Shown here: positions 52,833-62,892 of the stretch, piece by piece
Layout of the letters: each line of letters begins with the position of its first letter
How positions within the stretch are numbered: position 1 is the first letter of the stretch
Origin: a virus
Reading direction: 5' to 3' (one strand)
DNA: 64,000 nucleotides
Virus record (IMG/VR): IMGVR_UViG_3300024329_000007
Span: 1 to 64,000 of that record
Program-made: the position numbers and the translations under genes
The notes under the pieces: model-generated
The model's input: the letters and a program-made list of their open reading frames with translations, nothing else
Database searches by the model: none
Told to the model about the DNA's origin: nothing

Positions 52833-54773
52833 TTATCTTAAAATATCTGCTTCAAATTTATAGTTTATTGGATCTAAACATGTAATCTCAATATACGGCT
52901 TAGCTGTAATTAGCTGGTCTGGTTCAATATGTGCAATAGTTTTAGTAAAACCACTTGTCTTACCGGTCTTAATAATAATACTATTACCATTAATATTTAT
53001 TGTATCAAATACTATTTTAAATACATGACCAACTTGCCATGCAGTAGTACTGTCATCAATGTATATATACAAATCATCATTAGGGTCAGTTGAAAAAGTT
53101 TCATAAAGACTTAGCCTATTAGTAAAGTCTTGAAGTCTAGACCATATTGCATATCGATCCGCACCGTTTCCACTATTACCTGCATCAAATAGATTAGTAT
53201 TAGTAATTTCAACAGCTACTTCCTTTGCAGCTATATCCCATAAAAACTTTTGACTTGGTGCATAACCAACAACATTATTATTAATTTTAATATGCCCCGT
53301 TGCGTTTTTTGAAATAGAAGTTCCCTTACCACCAAAAACAACATCAGTATTATATTGTAATTCTGTGGGTATTGTACCATCAATCAAAGAATTTATCTTT
53401 TCATGTGCTTTCTGTATTAATTTTAACAAAGCATCAGAATCTTCTAACTGTATTGAGCTATTTTGAAAACTATCTTCTAACTCTCTTAATCTTTTTAAAA
53501 TATCATCAGAGTCGTCACTCGACACTAATAAGTTTTCTAAAGTATCAAGTCTAGATGCAATTCTAGAATATCTAGCATTAGCATCTAATAAAACTTCTAC
53601 GGCATTTTCTAATGCAGTAGTCGTATCCATAAAAAGATCCATCGAGAATGTAGTAAAGTCATTAATACTTGTTTCTACACCAACATTATCTAGAGATGAA
53701 TTAAATTTAAGATTAAGCTTTAATGAAAAAGCATTACCATTAAGTCCGGTAACTTCATTTGGCTTATTCTTAATTTGTTCGTTAATTTTAGAACCGACAC
53801 CACCAACCGACTGAATATCATCTAGTATAAGTATACCATATAAATTTGTCGCTCTATTTGAAGGCACTGATTCACTGTATAGGTCATAGTAAACTAAAAT
53901 AGCATTAAAAGTAAACCTTTGACCGGTTTTTGAGTAATCTAATAAGTTTTTAACAGAAGATGTATTTACAACCTCATGGTATGCTGTTGCATCCCACTCA
54001 ATTTGGACACTATCTGTAGTATTAACTGAAATATCATAATAAGGTCCATCTGATAAAGTATAATTATCAACAACAGCATCTATATTTAAACTTGGGTCTG
54101 GATGTGTTTGTCCAGCTCTACCCTCAATATCACTAGATGCATAAAGTTTACTTGCTGTTGTATTATAATTTTCAGGACTAAAAATAACTTGTGGCGTATA
54201 ACCAACTGATGTTGGCACATTAATAAATACCTCGTGGTAAGTATTACCGGCATAGGCGACATCATTCTCTGCGTCAATTGTACCTAAATACTTTACAACT
54301 CTATCATAAGCTGCTGTACCAATTCCATCACTATTCACAGGTTCAGTATAACCGCCCAGTGTACTAGTATTAGAATCTGCAGATTTATATCTAATAGCCC
54401 CAAGAGTGCTCAACCATTTAAAAAATATCTTTTCAGAATCTGATTGCATTATAATAGGATCGTAATCATCATCTTGAAGAAGTAATTCTTCCATGTTTAA
54501 TGCATAGTTTTGAAAAGTTTGCGCAAAATCTATATTTGGAGCGTTTCCAACGTAATTTGCACCAGATGCTTGTTTAAGCCCTAATTCAAAATCGATAGTG
54601 TTTGAGCCAGATACTGCTGTTGTAAAATCTGGAAGATCTATTAACGCAAATCTGCTAAACTCAAATTTAATATCTGGGTTGTTAAACGCCCTAGTCATGT
54701 CCTTTGCAGAAGACGCAAACGCATACATAGTGCCGCCCTGCGACTGTGGTATTCTAACTAGTGGAGTTGCCAT
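52833..54773 (-). CDS. Virion structural protein with coiled coil (646 aa)
   Basis: Unrecognised structural protein. The N-terminal 380 residues are mixed strands (FEFSRFALIDLPDF, NAILVYYDLYSE, YGILILDDIQSVGG); a heptad-like region follows (NARYSRIASRLDTLENLLVS and LKRLRELEDSFQN), then a C-terminal beta domain (VGHVFKIVFDTININGNSI). The N-terminal domain plus coiled coil plus C-terminal domain layout suits a trimeric fibre. It precedes the 1229-residue gene by a single base. Confidence 0.6.
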   Translation of the reverse strand: MATPLVRIPQSQGGTMYAFASSAKDMTRAFNNPDIKFEFSRFALIDLPDFTTAVSGSNTIDFELGLKQASGANYVGNAPNIDFAQTFQNYALNMEELLLQDDDYDPIIMQSDSEKIFFKWLSTLGAIRYKSADSNTSTLGGYTEPVNSDGIGTAAYDRVVKYLGTIDAENDVAYAGNTYHEVFINVPTSVGYTPQVIFSPENYNTTASKLYASSDIEGRAGQTHPDPSLNIDAVVDNYTLSDGPYYDISVNTTDSVQIEWDATAYHEVVNTSSVKNLLDYSKTGQRFTFNAILVYYDLYSESVPSNRATNLYGILILDDIQSVGGVGSKINEQIKNKPNEVTGLNGNAFSLKLNLKFNSSLDNVGVETSINDFTTFSMDLFMDTTTALENAVEVLLDANARYSRIASRLDTLENLLVSSDDSDDILKRLRELEDSFQNSSIQLEDSDALLKLIQKAHEKINSLIDGTIPTELQYNTDVVFGGKGTSISKNATGHIKINNNVVGYAPSQKFLWDIAAKEVAVEITNTNLFDAGNSGNGADRYAIWSRLQDFTNRLSLYETFSTDPNDDLYIYIDDSTTAWQVGHVFKIVFDTININGNSIIIKTGKTSGFTKTIAHIEPDQLITAKPYIEITCLDPINYKFEADILR

Positions 54774-54796
54774 TTATTAACTTGTTTATTTGTTTA

Positions 54797-55378
54797 TTAT
54801 ACTATTGTTGCACCATAAGAAGCAATAACAAACCATTTGTTATTAAAACATCTTAAAGTTGCAGAAGCGTTTACTATATTTGCAGAAGCTCCGGTTAAAG
54901 TTATAGTGCTTACACCTAAATCAACTCCGGCTGCACTATTAATTTCTATATCCGATGCAGATCTACTAATAATAGTAACTTCTTGGCCTTCCTCTCCTTC
55001 TGGAAGAGTAAATGTATTTGCAACAAAATAAGTACTTGCCTCTATAGATACAGGTGCATTGTCAATAGAAGGTGTTGCAAATGAACCAACTACTCCGTTT
55101 TTAATTAATTTACCACCAACTTTAAAAGCTCCGTTAAATGTAGTATCTACTTCAAAAGTTGCTTCAGTTGTGTTAATAGAAGCAATAGAGCTACCACCAG
55201 ATGTTAGTGAAAGTTCCCCAGCAGATACACTAGCTACATTACTTAATGTTTGCGTAGTTGGATCTAATAGGGCTGTGATTGAAGAAAGTTCATCATTTAA
55301 TAACTCAAAGTTACTATTGATAACTGGTCTCGATGAAGAAACTGAATCAGTTCCTAAAATTTCAGTAATGTTTGCCAT
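54797..55378 (-). CDS. Short fibre-like virion protein (193 aa)
   Basis: Begins MANITEILGTDSVSSSRPVINSNFELL, a motif also seen at the start of the collagen-like fibre (IKEILHPSDS...INYNFDQIL). The body is low-complexity beta structure with T, S, G and A repeats (GELSLTSGGSSIASINTTEATFEV) and ends KWFVIASYGATIV. A short trimeric fibre or whisker-type protein attached to the same virion site as the long fibre is likely. It lies between the gp7-position gene and the 646-residue gene. Confidence 0.6.
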   Translation of the reverse strand: MANITEILGTDSVSSSRPVINSNFELLNDELSSITALLDPTTQTLSNVASVSAGELSLTSGGSSIASINTTEATFEVDTTFNGAFKVGGKLIKNGVVGSFATPSIDNAPVSIEASTYFVANTFTLPEGEEGQEVTIISRSASDIEINSAAGVDLGVSTITLTGASANIVNASATLRCFNNKWFVIASYGATIV

Positions 55379-55389
55379 TTTTAGTTTTT

Positions 55390-58188
55390 TTATTTTACTT
55401 TTATCATATTACGTTTTACAACGTTTTTATTTCCATACGTGTCTTCGGCATTTAGCTCAATTGAGTAGAAACCAGACTCTTTAAAAATATAAGTCAGCCA
55501 CATATTATTATAGTATATATCATCATTTGCTGGGTTAGTTGCATGTTTAATACTCCATGTTGGATTTTTTAGACCCGGCATTTTAGAACTATCCACTGCA
55601 ATTGTTACATGAGTCGATCTTTCTACTTCTGCAAAATCTTTAAAAACCCTAGTATCATCGAACGTTGGATTATAATGTATGACATGTTGTAAGCCCTCAG
55701 TTATATATATTGGTTCCAGGTCTGTAGGCCCTTGTACTGATACAGAATCAAAATCATAATTCTTAGAATACTCTTTACCAACTGCTAAAATATAGTAAAA
55801 AGTTTCGCCACTTCCATTGTTATCTATATCAGCAAATACTGGATTGTAATTAAACTTACTAATGATAGGATCCATAGACGCATTAAGTTCATCTGTAATT
55901 GTTTGCCAAGCACTAATATCTAAACTACCAGATGGTGTTGGAGATGTAACAGTTATAGAACCAGTCTCAATTTCATTAGTACTAACATTTGTATGTGTAA
56001 TAGATAGAACTGTTCCTGTTTCAAGATCATCTATTTTAAAAGACGAAGTTTGATCTGGCCCCACTCTAGTAGAATCCCAAGAAAGATTTTTTGTATCAAA
56101 CCATCTATAAGAAGACTCTTCCCATCTATAAGGTCCAGTAGTTTCACTAAAACCAGTCTCGCTATAAATATCCTGATATCTTCGCACTGTAGAAAATCTA
56201 ATACCTTGGCTAATATCATGCTGATAATTAGCTCGATCTAGCGTTAAATAAAGTGCAGCAATATGTTCATCTACCGATGTCTTGTTATTTTGAGGATTGT
56301 CCCAATAACCACCAGCTTTACTCCAGTCTAATTTTGTATCGTCCCATGTAAAAGACTCTAGCCATTTATAAATACCATACAATTCAATATCTTTTAAATT
56401 AACTTCAAACAAATCGTCTATTTTATAATAAGACCTATGTCCAAATAAATCATAAGTTCTCATCTCTACACTATATACATCATTGTGCGGAATGAAAATC
56501 GGTAATCTTAAATAATCATCAATTGCTCCTCTAAAACTTTGATTATACCCATTTCTACCCGTAACTATCCATTCTATTTCATATACCCATTTTTTCCACC
56601 AGTTTTCCCAAGTTACACCAGAGTGTAGTTGTTCAATTCCGTTTGGTACTGGATCATTTCCATCTGGATCTGCATCTTCCCATGTAAAAAGGGCCTCATC
56701 CCATATATCATCAAACGATGGAATTCCATTAAGTATAATAGGACATCCAACTGGAGTGCCCTCATTCCAAGTTTCTAAAGTTCTATCATGATAGTTTTCA
56801 TAGAATGCATCTACAATATCTCTTAACTCAGTGATTTCACTAGAAGTAAGTGTAGAATAATCTATATCACGGTAATTTAAAAACTTTACGTAATTATTTG
56901 TAGCATCATTTTGATCTAAAACATTACCAATTACCAGTGCCATATCTTCAATAAAAATAGATCTTTCTTCTTGGTCTATTTTAAAATCAATATTATGACC
57001 CTCACTAAAATAAGATATTGCATTTTGAGTATTCCACACATTTATATTTTTTTGTGTAAAATAATCACCTTCTGCTGTAATATCAATAATCTTAGCGTTA
57101 AGGGGTAAAAAATCTAATTGTAACTTTTTAGATAATCCATATAATTTAAGTAGAATTTCTTCTGGTGTAAAATCAAAAATCTCAGTTACATTTGGGATAT
57201 CCCACTCATCATAAGTTCCGTTTGGTTCATTAAGCCTATAAACAAGACTAAATTTACTAGTCTTTTTCATTGTTTTAGAAGGAGTCTGAATAACCTGCTT
57301 CTTTCTAGTCATTTCACCCCTAACTGAAGAGTTAGGTACTGGAACTGCATGTAATTTACCAAAATTACTTTTAGAAGAATCTACATTTAACCAATATTCT
57401 TTTAATGTAATATTATTATACCCAAAGAAATCAATTGCGTTTAAGATTGCTTTATATGTACCAACAAACGGCTTAATATTGTGTAACTCTAATAAGAGTT
57501 CTTTTCTTTTTTGATTTAATAAAATGTTATCTGGCGACATTTCAGAAAGATCATGACTTTTAAATAAAAGAAAATCACCTTCACTTAAAGTAGCTCCAAA
57601 ATTCTGTAAAAGATTTTTTAATCTTTCATCTTCAGCAACAACTTCACCATAAAATGAAATTGAAGCTATCATATTTTTTGAACTTCCTTCTTTTATATAG
57701 ACATTTAATATTCTAACATGAGCACCTTCAAATTCAGATTTAATAGCAATATTAACCTGAAGTGCTGATGTATTATTTTTAGAATCATTAATAATGTAAT
57801 AACCTTCTGGGTTTGTGCTATCAACATCACTAAAATCTCCAAGATTAATTTCAACTGTTTTTTTCTCTGTAACTATCGGTAATCCATTTTGCATTTCTGC
57901 ATCATACATAAAAATATCATCACTATGGTTTGAATTATTTTCTGTTGCCCATTCAAAACAAAGAATTGCTGGAGTGCTAGATTCTGACCTAGGATAATTA
58001 AATGTAAAATTATTTCTATGGATAACTTCCTCTAATACAAATATATTAGAAGTTTCATAAAGCCCTGTCGATACCTCATCTAAAAAAACACTACCCTGTA
58101 AGAAACTATCACTATAACTTGAAGATTTAGTCTTCAAATTTAAGTCATTTTCAGTGTCTTTAAAAAATCTTAAATTATTATAAGCCAT
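55390..58188 (-). CDS. Baseplate wedge-associated protein at the gp7 position (932 aa)
   Basis: Large protein following gp6 and a 93-residue gene, the place of gp7 in T4. Segments such as KPFVGTYKAILNAIDFFGYNNITLKEYW (about 238-265) recall the helical region of P2 gpI-like and other wedge proteins, and the middle contains many Trp-rich short motifs (EWDIPN, TWEDADPDG, WKKWVYEIEW, FTWDDTKLDW). The C-terminus has an Ig-like strand set ending DTYGNKNVVKRNMIKVK. T4 gp7 is 1032 residues. The functional call rests on gene order. Confidence 0.55.
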   Translation of the reverse strand: MAYNNLRFFKDTENDLNLKTKSSSYSDSFLQGSVFLDEVSTGLYETSNIFVLEEVIHRNNFTFNYPRSESSTPAILCFEWATENNSNHSDDIFMYDAEMQNGLPIVTEKKTVEINLGDFSDVDSTNPEGYYIINDSKNNTSALQVNIAIKSEFEGAHVRILNVYIKEGSSKNMIASISFYGEVVAEDERLKNLLQNFGATLSEGDFLLFKSHDLSEMSPDNILLNQKRKELLLELHNIKPFVGTYKAILNAIDFFGYNNITLKEYWLNVDSSKSNFGKLHAVPVPNSSVRGEMTRKKQVIQTPSKTMKKTSKFSLVYRLNEPNGTYDEWDIPNVTEIFDFTPEEILLKLYGLSKKLQLDFLPLNAKIIDITAEGDYFTQKNINVWNTQNAISYFSEGHNIDFKIDQEERSIFIEDMALVIGNVLDQNDATNNYVKFLNYRDIDYSTLTSSEITELRDIVDAFYENYHDRTLETWNEGTPVGCPIILNGIPSFDDIWDEALFTWEDADPDGNDPVPNGIEQLHSGVTWENWWKKWVYEIEWIVTGRNGYNQSFRGAIDDYLRLPIFIPHNDVYSVEMRTYDLFGHRSYYKIDDLFEVNLKDIELYGIYKWLESFTWDDTKLDWSKAGGYWDNPQNNKTSVDEHIAALYLTLDRANYQHDISQGIRFSTVRRYQDIYSETGFSETTGPYRWEESSYRWFDTKNLSWDSTRVGPDQTSSFKIDDLETGTVLSITHTNVSTNEIETGSITVTSPTPSGSLDISAWQTITDELNASMDPIISKFNYNPVFADIDNNGSGETFYYILAVGKEYSKNYDFDSVSVQGPTDLEPIYITEGLQHVIHYNPTFDDTRVFKDFAEVERSTHVTIAVDSSKMPGLKNPTWSIKHATNPANDDIYYNNMWLTYIFKESGFYSIELNAEDTYGNKNVVKRNMIKVK

Positions 58189-58469
58189 TATCTAACGTTT
58201 ATGTCGTCTTTTTTAGTAGTGTAATTTTTAAAGTTCTTTAAGTATGCCGGTGCTTTTAAAATATTACCAAGCGATCTATCTATATAAAAAACAAAATTTG
58301 CAAGTATCTTACTCCTTAAAATAAATGGAGATACTGAATTACTTAAAATACCCGCAAGCCTAGTAGGAACTCCATTGTTTAATCTAGAATCCTTTCTAGT
58401 ATTAGAAGCTTCATAAAGCTTAGTATTAAGCGCAGCATTTGATTTTGTTTTATTAAGATCCTTCCTCAT
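58188..58469 (-). CDS. Small basic protein between gp6 and the gp7-position gene (93 aa)
   Basis: Basic protein starting MRKDLNKTKSNAALNTKLYE and ending YLKNFKNYTTKKDDINVR, with a hydrophobic middle (SVSPFILRSKILANFVFYIDRSLGNIL). It shares a base with both neighbours (start with the gp6 stop, stop with the next start), so it is tightly coupled to baseplate genes. A baseplate connector or assembly factor is likely by position; no family recognised. Confidence 0.68.
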   Translation of the reverse strand: MRKDLNKTKSNAALNTKLYEASNTRKDSRLNNGVPTRLAGILSNSVSPFILRSKILANFVFYIDRSLGNILKAPAYLKNFKNYTTKKDDINVR

Positions 58470-60301
58470 TACTTAAGTGCTTTTCTATTTCCTGCCTGTA
58501 CCCTAGTGTAAATTGTTCTAGGTACTGGAGTTGAGTCAAAGTTAATACTTAATGCTGCCTCTTCATTCATAAGAGCATCATCTACAATTACATCACCATC
58601 TCTATCTTGCCAACCTCCTCTAAATACTGCAACTTCTTCTTTATCCATAATAATATCACCCCATTGATCTAATCCAGCCACATCTTCTGGGATTGTAGTA
58701 GTATCATCAACTCTTACGACATTTACAGTTTCTAATTTTTTAAAGAACACATATTTCTGTTTACCATTTCCAATATCTTCTAATAATACTGGCTCTTGTG
58801 GCTGTACTTGTGTTGTAATTGATTCATAATAACCAAGTCTTCTAGCTGTTTCTTCAGTTTCAGAAATAAATCTAACATTTACTGAATCAATACCTTCTAT
58901 TTCTTCTAAGATGTAAATAATATCAGACTTAGGTAGTTTATCTCTTCTTGTTATATTTAATAAGTAATCAGAAACAACAGCCCTAACATCATTAAAAATA
59001 TCTTGTTTACTAAATCCTTCAAAATATCTAATATCAATATCCATTGAATATTTTCTAATTTGTGGCTTTACAAAATTAACTTCTGTCGTTACCATCATTT
59101 GACCAGAGTCTTCTAACACTTTTAACATTGCGTCATATTCCTCTTGTGCAAAAAACATTTCTTTTTCTGGCATTGAAAAATAATCACCGCCTTTAGAAAC
59201 TTTTTTCTTAATATCCGGAGTTGCAAAAATATAAATAACATTATCGTCGTCTAAGTATTGGTCGTCAGTTCTATTATAAGCGTCAATATAAGAGAAGATA
59301 CCATACTTAGAAAGAAAGTATTCATAATTATCTGGAGTAGCCAACACAAAGCTCTTAGAGGCCATAGGAGTTAATATCTTTGTAAAGTCAATAGATTCTC
59401 TATTAGCTCCCATCTTTGGCGAAGAAGTTACTTCAACATTTAATAGTTCATTAAGGTCATGTAATGTTCCAGTTGAATCTTCACCTTCAACTTTCCATTT
59501 AACTTTTAATTCACCGGAATCATTAAGATTACCTTGAGCACCTTTATGTTTTAAATATTCTACTTCTACAATAGCGCCTTTATTTGGTATAGCACCAAAA
59601 TTAGAGTTACCAAAATAAATATCTAACCCACCAGAAATTCCAGTCTTAATTAGATAGCCTTTTTCATTTGGTAGTAAATCATATAAAGATTCATGCTTAG
59701 TCCACTGTTCTCCATTAACACTAATAGTAACTCTATTATGATCTGTTAAACCGCTGCCAGTTTTACAGTTAAAAGATTGCATCGATTCACCAGTACTAGT
59801 AAACGTTTGTTTTTCAAAAACACCCTGTACGATTCCACATGTAGTCCAGTTAAAATCTGATTTAGAAATTCTAAAGGCATCCCTAGAAGTTAATAATGTG
59901 TAGAACAATCCATTTGATTCAAACTCAAGTTCGGCTCTACCATCTATAACTAATCCATTTCCGGCAATATCTCCTAAACTTGCAGATGGACTCCATCTAA
60001 ATCTAATTTCACCAAATGCAGAATAACCTCTTGTCGCATCATGTCCAGTTAATCTAGACATTCCATATACAGATTCCGGATGTTGTGCTGTATAAATATT
60101 TTGTTCAACTAACGCATCTTCAATATAAAACATGATAAGCTCAGTTATTTCAGATAGAACTAAAACAATTTGAGCAAACGGAGAAGCCGTAGTAAATAAT
60201 GTACCAGCTCTTTTATATGCTGATATAATATAATTACGTGCGTCCTCTCTAATTTTATTAGAAGTAATTCTTAGTGTATTTAAAAAATTTTGTTCAGCCA
60301 T
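58469..60301 (-). CDS. 6: Baseplate wedge protein gp6 (baseplate J-like)
   Basis: Core wedge protein that links wedges into the baseplate ring. The 610-residue chain (T4 gp6: 660) contains the baseplate-J type C-terminal region KYSMDIDIRYFEGFSKQDIFNDVRAVVSDYL followed by LPKSDIIYILEEIEGIDSVNVRFI. The N-terminal part has helices (NKIREDARNYIISAYKRAG and FAQIVLVLSEITELIMFYIED) and an inserted beta domain. It follows gp25 by 16 bases, the same order gp25-gp6 as in T4 and in contractile injection systems. Confidence 0.85.
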   Translation of the reverse strand: MAEQNFLNTLRITSNKIREDARNYIISAYKRAGTLFTTASPFAQIVLVLSEITELIMFYIEDALVEQNIYTAQHPESVYGMSRLTGHDATRGYSAFGEIRFRWSPSASLGDIAGNGLVIDGRAELEFESNGLFYTLLTSRDAFRISKSDFNWTTCGIVQGVFEKQTFTSTGESMQSFNCKTGSGLTDHNRVTISVNGEQWTKHESLYDLLPNEKGYLIKTGISGGLDIYFGNSNFGAIPNKGAIVEVEYLKHKGAQGNLNDSGELKVKWKVEGEDSTGTLHDLNELLNVEVTSSPKMGANRESIDFTKILTPMASKSFVLATPDNYEYFLSKYGIFSYIDAYNRTDDQYLDDDNVIYIFATPDIKKKVSKGGDYFSMPEKEMFFAQEEYDAMLKVLEDSGQMMVTTEVNFVKPQIRKYSMDIDIRYFEGFSKQDIFNDVRAVVSDYLLNITRRDKLPKSDIIYILEEIEGIDSVNVRFISETEETARRLGYYESITTQVQPQEPVLLEDIGNGKQKYVFFKKLETVNVVRVDDTTTIPEDVAGLDQWGDIIMDKEEVAVFRGGWQDRDGDVIVDDALMNEEAALSINFDSTPVPRTIYTRVQAGNRKALK

Positions 60302-60317
60302 TTTTTGTTATTATAAT

Positions 60318-60671
60318 TTACGTACGAACTGAGACTTCATACTTATTATCTATCTCAATATTAATGTACCCTATATCTCTTGCATTTCCTCTTTCAAAAG
60401 AAACATTAATTTTAACTTTATGTTTATTCGCTAATGGACAATATGTATTTAATTGACTTCTTATTTGCTTTTTAATTTTATATTCAGCAAAACCAAATGT
60501 ATATATCATATCTCCTAAGTTACAACCAAAGTCCGGAAATCCTAAAACATCACCCTTTCTAGTAAATAGAATAGTTTCAATTTGAGTAATTAATTGTTGA
60601 ACTTCGTCTTCAATATGTACTTTAGTTGCGTCAAAATTTGGGTCGCCATTGACTTTAATATAGATCTCCAT
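60318..60671 (-). CDS. 25: Baseplate wedge protein gp25
   Basis: Small sheath-initiating wedge protein of the GPW_gp25 family. The 117 residues include VQQLITQIETILFTRKGDVLGFPDFGCNLGDMIY (about 24-57), the family's hallmark helix and G-x-x-x-x-DFG-x-x-L segment, and the closing strands KVKINVSFERG and INIEIDNKYEVSV. Lengths agree with T4 gp25 (132). It anchors the first sheath ring to gp6 and gp53 and lies directly upstream of gp6. Confidence 0.9.
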   Translation of the reverse strand: MEIYIKVNGDPNFDATKVHIEDEVQQLITQIETILFTRKGDVLGFPDFGCNLGDMIYTFGFAEYKIKKQIRSQLNTYCPLANKHKVKINVSFERGNARDIGYINIEIDNKYEVSVRT

Positions 60672-60689
60672 TTTATATGTATTCGTTTT

Positions 60690-61556
60690 TTATGAGTGCA
60701 TCATCCAATCAACACCTTCATCACCTTTAATTTCTTCTTCAATTATAGATAATTCTTCATCACCCATATCTTTTATAGCTCCATAATCAAATTCAACATT
60801 ACCAGGCATTGCAAATTTAAAGATACCTAATTTTGCACCAAGTGATTGTTTAATCTTAGCACTTACGTATCTAAAAAATAACTCATCATCAAATAAAGCA
60901 CAATCGTGAATAGTCTCATATACCTCTAATATCACATCGCCCTTTGGAGTATCTCCCATAATTTTTAAATCACCTGTTAGTTGTGAGTAATGAAATGAAA
61001 TAGGATTTTCTAGAATCTGTCTAGACAGATCAGCCATAGAAGCATTCAATACATAATATTGTAATTCTTCAGCAGCATCTGCAGCTCCAGCACCATCGTA
61101 CATTCTTCTAAATAACATTCTTTCCATAGAGAAGTCAGATCCACCTTGGAATCTTTTATCCATACCACTACCAACGCCATTCCAGCCTGATGCTAAATCA
61201 TAAAGCCCATATACTGAATAAACAGATCCACCTAAGTCTTTCTTATTTCCTTCAGCATCACTAGAAGCTGCACCTGGCAAAGTTAGAGTCCTATGTTTCT
61301 TAAAGTATTCAGTCTCAAATATTTCATTAGGTATATGATAATAATTCTCCTTAAGAGAATATTCATATTTTTTATACATCCACTTTTTAGCTCTTTTAAT
61401 AATATTAAGAACTTCCTTTGGTGGTAATTGTATTGGAATCATACAAGCTCCAGAAATATCATCCTGAATTTCTGTGAGAAATTCATTTAAACAGTTTGAA
61501 CCAAAGTCTCTTGGTGTATTTAAATTACTTTCATTTCCACTTCTAATTTCACTCAT
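60690..61556 (-). CDS. Virion protein, possible neck/head-completion protein (288 aa)
   Basis: Begins MSEIRSGNESNLNTPRDFGSNCLNEFL and contains PPKEVLNIIKRAKKWMYKKYEYSLKENYYHIP, GGSVYSVYGLYDLASGW, and YVSAKIKQSLGAKLGIFKFAMPGNVEFDYGAIKDMGDEE. The segment pattern, size and location upstream of gp25 suggest a connector, such as the gp13/gp14 neck proteins, but I cannot assign it. The C-terminus is acidic. It is 4 bases after the amidoligase-like gene and 18 bases before gp25. Confidence 0.55.
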   Translation of the reverse strand: MSEIRSGNESNLNTPRDFGSNCLNEFLTEIQDDISGACMIPIQLPPKEVLNIIKRAKKWMYKKYEYSLKENYYHIPNEIFETEYFKKHRTLTLPGAASSDAEGNKKDLGGSVYSVYGLYDLASGWNGVGSGMDKRFQGGSDFSMERMLFRRMYDGAGAADAAEELQYYVLNASMADLSRQILENPISFHYSQLTGDLKIMGDTPKGDVILEVYETIHDCALFDDELFFRYVSAKIKQSLGAKLGIFKFAMPGNVEFDYGAIKDMGDEELSIIEEEIKGDEGVDWMMHS

Positions 61557-61560
61557 TTTG

Positions 61561-62868
61561 TTATTTTATTTTTTTACTTACTACTATTTCGGTATCTTCA
61601 AATCTAGCAGCATCGCTTTTAAAACCTTCTCTAAAAATACCCCCAATCATTTTACCTTTAAAGATTCCATCTCTACCAAAGACATAACAATTAGTTAACT
61701 CGCAACTTCCATGTACATAAGAAGATTCTATTTTAGATTCAAATACTTCAGTAGATCTATATAAATCACATCTTAATAAATTAGCGCCCTTAACGGTACA
61801 TCCATATAAATTAGACGTTTCAATATTACCAGCCAATTCACAGTCTACAAAATCATATCCTTCTAATAAATAACAGATTCCAAATTTACCATCTTTAACC
61901 TGTATTTTTCCTAAGTCGCTATCATAATTAATTTTACCAGAAACCATGCCACCATTTACAATAAGATCCATTACTTTTTTCTTTATCTTAGCCCACTGTA
62001 ATTGTATAATTTGTTCATGTTCTTGTAGGTCTACCATAATTGTAATTTCAGGCCAATATTTATTAATATTTTTCCAATCTTTACTACTTTCTATTATTGG
62101 TAAATTTTTATTAAGAATCTTTCTAAGCTCAATCTTATTTTCTTCGTTAAAAAGAGGGCTATTGCAAGAGTTCCACATTTGCATTAAAAACATTTCAGAA
62201 AGATAAAAAATGTTTTCAGATTTTTTTTCATAATCTGCGCCACCTAAATATCTAAATTCTAGATAATTACTTTCTTTCTTTGAAAAGTTAATTCCATAGT
62301 ATTTTGTATCTGCAAATTTATAACTCATAGATGAAATATTACTACCATCAAAAAAGTAGGCTTCATCTTTAGGCATAATCCATTTAATACTTTTTGCATA
62401 AACAGACTTTTCTCTTTTAGGGAAGAATTTATATACTTGTTGCTCATTAAAATCAAGAATGAATTTTAAAACATTCATTTTTGAAATCATCGCAGGATCC
62501 TCTAAATATTTTTTATCAAATGAAAGATTAATATGTATAGATGCTCTGTCATTAGTATAGCCATTCTCATTAATCCAGTTTAAAACATTAGAAATCATAA
62601 TCCTAGCGTTTCTATATGGAACAGGCCCTGTTACTAATTCTACCAAGCCTTTACCACCAGACATATCTGGTTCTAATTTAAACTCATCAGCAGATGGTTG
62701 AAAATCAGAATGGGCTTTATCTTCAAGCCTAATAGGTCGGCCTAGGAGTTTACTCAATGATTTTTGAGTCTCTTCTAGGCCGATATTAGAATAGAATTCG
62801 AACTCGACACCTACTAGCGCTGCGTTCAGTATAGAGTTGCGATCTGAATTCTTATTTAATTTTTTCAT
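61561..62868 (-). CDS. Amidoligase-like enzyme fused to a pentapeptide-like C-terminal domain (435 aa)
   Basis: N-terminal 230 residues match the glutamine-synthetase/GCS-like amidoligase pattern: GVEFEF (E22, E24), FKLEPDMSGGKGLVELVTGPVPY (E66, D68, E77), DRASIHINLSF (H112, N114) and NYLEFRYLGG (E204, R206). Such enzymes form amide bonds between a carboxylate and an amine, using ATP. From about 300 on, repeated short strands with alternating C/L/A/G positions (FVDCELAGNIETSNLYGCTVKGANLLRCDLY in part) suggest a right-handed, pentapeptide-like coil. It lies between the S1-like gene and virion genes. Substrate unknown; protein or peptidoglycan modification are both possible. Confidence 0.62.
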   Translation of the reverse strand: MKKLNKNSDRNSILNAALVGVEFEFYSNIGLEETQKSLSKLLGRPIRLEDKAHSDFQPSADEFKLEPDMSGGKGLVELVTGPVPYRNARIMISNVLNWINENGYTNDRASIHINLSFDKKYLEDPAMISKMNVLKFILDFNEQQVYKFFPKREKSVYAKSIKWIMPKDEAYFFDGSNISSMSYKFADTKYYGINFSKKESNYLEFRYLGGADYEKKSENIFYLSEMFLMQMWNSCNSPLFNEENKIELRKILNKNLPIIESSKDWKNINKYWPEITIMVDLQEHEQIIQLQWAKIKKKVMDLIVNGGMVSGKINYDSDLGKIQVKDGKFGICYLLEGYDFVDCELAGNIETSNLYGCTVKGANLLRCDLYRSTEVFESKIESSYVHGSCELTNCYVFGRDGIFKGKMIGGIFREGFKSDAARFEDTEIVVSKKIK

Positions 62869-62892
62869 CTTAGAGTATGATATTACGTTTCA

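Noticed and set aside
55059-55484. Plus-strand 141-residue frame
   Set aside because: Antisense to the 193-residue fibre gene and the end of the 932-residue gene; composition is that of a shadow frame and all confirmed genes are on the minus strand.
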